Assembly (NCBI GenBank): GCA_963803295.1
Contig: CAWDMC010000018.1
Span: 1 to 47,353, forward strand
DNA length: 47,353 nucleotides
DNA from: CAWDMC01 sp963803295
Lineage (GTDB): Bacteria; Acidobacteriota; Terriglobia; UBA7540
Direction of reading: 5' to 3'
In this document: positions 45,729 to 47,353 of the stretch, in pieces
How positions within the stretch are numbered: the stretch's first letter is position 1
Layout of the letters: every line of letters begins with the position of its first letter
Program-made: the position numbers and the translations under genes
The notes under the pieces: model-generated
The model's database searches: none
What the model was told of the DNA's origin: nothing
What the model saw: the letters and a program-made list of their open reading frames with translations, nothing else

Positions 45729-46211
45729 CTACACCTTCTTCTTTTCCTGCTGTTGCTTACGCTCTAGCCACCGTTCCTTGATTTCCTCGGGGAGGGTGAA
45801 GAGATAATCTTCGTCAGGATCTTGGCTGTCGCGCTGAATTATCGAAGCGATGCTCGCATCCTCTAAATCTTCATCGGCAGCGAGCCGAGCGGTCAGGCAG
45901 TCGGCAATGTCCTGCGGAACGACCTGACCCCAAGGAAGAAATCCTCTTTCGTCCGCTGGGTCAAAAGGTCTTAGCCAAGGGGTGGTCGGCTTACGGGAGG
46001 CGAAGTTCTCGCTGAAGCGAGCCGCTTCCTCCTCACCGAGGAAGGATGCCAGAAAGTAGTAGTTCTGCCCCGATCTTCGGGCCAGAAGCCGGGCGTTCTC
46101 CAGCCAGGCTAATTTGAACAAGGCAAACAGTTCATCCTGCAATTCGGCATCTTGCCATTTCTGCTGGCCTCGAACCTTGGCGCAATAGCCTTTGAGAACC
46201 TCCATATTCAT
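45729..46211 (-). CDS. Hypothetical protein, 160 aa
   Basis: Soluble, acidic, largely helical protein with no signal peptide. Visible features: an N-terminal helical block (EVLKGYCAKVRGQQKWQDAE, LFKLAWLENARLLARRSG), a central YYFLASFLGEEEAARFSENF, and a charged C-terminus ending in a Lys/Gln run (ERKQQQEKKKV). I recognise no family. The start may be 46211 or the ATG two codons later; neither has a strong Shine-Dalgarno. It lies 90 bp downstream of the HU gene on the same strand, beyond a 9-bp hairpin. Confidence 0.6.
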   Translation of the reverse strand: MNMEVLKGYCAKVRGQQKWQDAELQDELFALFKLAWLENARLLARRSGQNYYFLASFLGEEEAARFSENFASRKPTTPWLRPFDPADERGFLPWGQVVPQDIADCLTARLAADEDLEDASIASIIQRDSQDPDEDYLFTLPEEIKERWLERKQQQEKKKV

Positions 46212-46272
46212 GCCTGCTGGTCGCTATGTGACGACGCCGCGCGGAGGGAAAACCGATTTCGATAACCTCCGT

Positions 46273-46298
46273 CCATCGAGGAAAGTCGGCCTCGATGG
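46273..46298 (-). terminator. Terminator-like hairpin after the HU gene
   Basis: Perfect 9-bp stem CCATCGAGG / CCTCGATGG with an 8-nt loop, starting 3 bp after the HU stop (minus strand). No T-run, but its strength and position suggest an RNA 3'-end or attenuator. Confidence 0.5.
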
Positions 46299-46301
46299 AA
46301 G

Positions 46302-46592
46302 CTACTTCTTCTTGGGAGGCACCACCGCCTCTTTGAACGCCTTCGCCAGGCGGAATTTCACCACCGTCTTGGCCGGAATCTTGATGGCCTCGCCGGTCTG
46401 AGGATTGCGACCCATGCGAGCCTTGCGATTTGCCTTCACCGCCTTGCCCAGCCCAGGAACCACAAACTGCCCGCTGCTCTTGGCTTCCTTCGTGGCCAGA
46501 GTGACGAGTTCTTCGAGCACCGCGGCGGCAGTCTTCTTTGGGATCCCCACTTTCTCGGCCAAATGCGCAACGATCTGAGATTTTGTCATCAT
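46302..46592 (-). CDS. HU-family DNA-binding protein
   Basis: 96-aa nucleoid-associated protein of the HU/IHF family. Two N-terminal helices (KSQIVAHLAEKVGIPKKTAA, VLEELVTLATKEAK), the three-stranded sheet with QFVVPGLGKAVKANRKARMG, and the hallmark RNPQTGEAIKIPAK that forms the DNA-clamping arm. A Lys-rich tail (PPKKK) ends it. HU bends and packages DNA and helps replication and recombination. The ATG at 46592 (or the next codon) is preferred to an ATG 81 bp upstream, since AGAGAGGA lies about 11 nt before it and the domain starts right there. A hairpin follows the stop. Confidence 0.93.
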   Translation of the reverse strand: MMTKSQIVAHLAEKVGIPKKTAAAVLEELVTLATKEAKSSGQFVVPGLGKAVKANRKARMGRNPQTGEAIKIPAKTVVKFRLAKAFKEAVVPPKKK

Positions 46593-46768
46593 GATTCTGC
46601 TATTCCTCTCTCCGTTGGATTGTAAGGATTGCCATGTTGAAATCGTGGTTGAGCCCCACTGTATGCAATGCACGGATGGCTGTCAAGGCAGTTGCGGAAA
46701 GGAGCGTCACCCCCATCGCAAGGAGATTTCGCTTCCGCGTTCGTTACCGGTCCAGTGGGATTATGGCT

Positions 46769-47353
46769 ATGTGCGTTCACTACCGTCTGTCGGGCACAAG
46801 AAGAGGTCGCAGAGTTCTTTGAAGCGGAGCTGACGGAGGAACTTCACCCACGTTACAACATCGCGCCCTCGCAACTGGTGTTCGTGATCCGGCAAGTCGG
46901 GTTGGGGCGCACCACCAGCATGATGCGTTGGGCCTGGTTCCGCCCTGGGCTAAAGATCCTTCTATCGGCACCAGGTTGATCAACGGCCGCAGCGAGACGG
47001 TTGTCTGGAAACCCGCTTTCCGTGACTGCTTTGCGGAGAGACGTTGCCTGGTTCCGGCGAATGCGTTTTATGAATGGGAAAAGGTGGGAAGCGCAAGCAG
47101 GCCTTTCATTTCGGTATGAAACACAGGACACTATTTGCCTTTGCCGGTCTCTGGGATCGCTGGAAGTCGCCGGAAGGCGCGATCCTGGAATCGTGCACGA
47201 TTCTCACCACGACTCCCAATGAATTGCTGCAAGAGGTCCACGACCATATGCCCGTTATTCTTCACCGCAACCAGTACGAAAGCTGGTTGACCGCTCGCCC
47301 GAGGAGCGGCGGAGGTTGAAGGAAATGCTGGTACCCTTTGAGGCGGAATTGAT
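46769..47353 (+). pseudogene. SRAP/YedK-type SOS response-associated peptidase, frameshifted and 3'-partial
   Basis: SRAP (YedK/HMCES) proteins form a covalent Cys2 crosslink with abasic sites in single-stranded DNA. M-C2 is present, but the start reads MCVHYRLS instead of MCGRY. The match then continues in other frames: EVAEFFEAELTEELHPRYNI, RTTSMMRW; GLVPPWAKDPSIGTRLINGR and CLVPANAFYEWEKVG; FAFAGLWDRWKSPEG and NELLQEVHDHMPVIL; then EERRRLKEMLVPFEAEL at the window end. The frame changes lie near 46795, 46930 (one G lost), 47085 (one A lost) and 47305 (one C lost). All active-site regions survive, so either very recent decay or homopolymer read errors. It is divergent from the HU gene. Confidence 0.8.

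Overview
The window looks like a chromosomal segment of an Acidobacteriota bacterium (Solibacter/Bryobacter-like). This is inferred from the protein repertoire, not from any marker gene: an Oar-like TonB-dependent receptor with an N-terminal carboxypeptidase-regulatory domain, many Tat-exported glycoside hydrolases, and an integrase of the type common in soil Acidobacteriota. No rRNA, tRNA or CRISPR array was seen.

Layout. (1) 1-1.3 kb: a broken serine recombinase followed by a 129-aa unknown and a CcbP-like calcium-binding protein. (2) 1.7-16.8 kb, all minus strand: a carbohydrate-use locus, read in the order TonB receptor, three paralogous (alpha/alpha)6-barrel glycosidases (C, B, A) spaced 10-12 bp apart, a Tat-exported sugar isomerase/epimerase-like protein, and a very long GH38-like alpha-mannosidase with an F5/8C domain. 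A promoter-like site with an inverted repeat lies upstream of the receptor. (3) 17.4-24.4 kb: an IS110 remnant, a TPR lipoprotein-like/membrane TPR protein, a decayed unknown, a fourth glycosidase paralogue (D), a junction where a truncated unknown gene meets a truncated TIR-domain gene, and a tyrosine recombinase split by one frameshift. (4) 24.6-26.6 kb: a secreted beta-helix protein, also with one frameshift. (5) 27.6-40.1 kb: a possible defence or stress cassette made of a Rad50/SMC-like ATPase (five frameshifts), a MoxR-type AAA+ ATPase, an unknown 318-aa protein and an HExxH-VWA protein, plus a separate AAA_13 (PrrC/RloC-type) ATPase. A GH36-like gene and an ACT-domain remnant interrupt it. 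(6) 40.8-45.3 kb: GH32-like and GH78 enzymes. (7) 45.7 kb to the end: a small unknown, an HU-type DNA-binding protein, and a frameshifted SRAP gene cut by the window edge.

How it fits together. The receptor, the glycosidases, GH38-like, GH36-like, GH32-like, GH78 and beta-helix proteins could together import and degrade a plant or microbial polysaccharide carrying rhamnose, mannose/galactose and fructose-type residues; the substrate is inference. Frameshifts are strikingly uneven: about 30 kb of glycosidase and receptor coding sequence has none, whereas recombinases, the SMC-like gene, AAA_13 and SRAP have one to five each. That points to decay of accessory genes, although sequencing error in homopolymers cannot be excluded. 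The best candidate for something little described is the SMC-like/MoxR/318-aa/HExxH-VWA cassette. The most striking genomic pattern is the 382-bp almost perfect repeat shared by glycosidases A and B.
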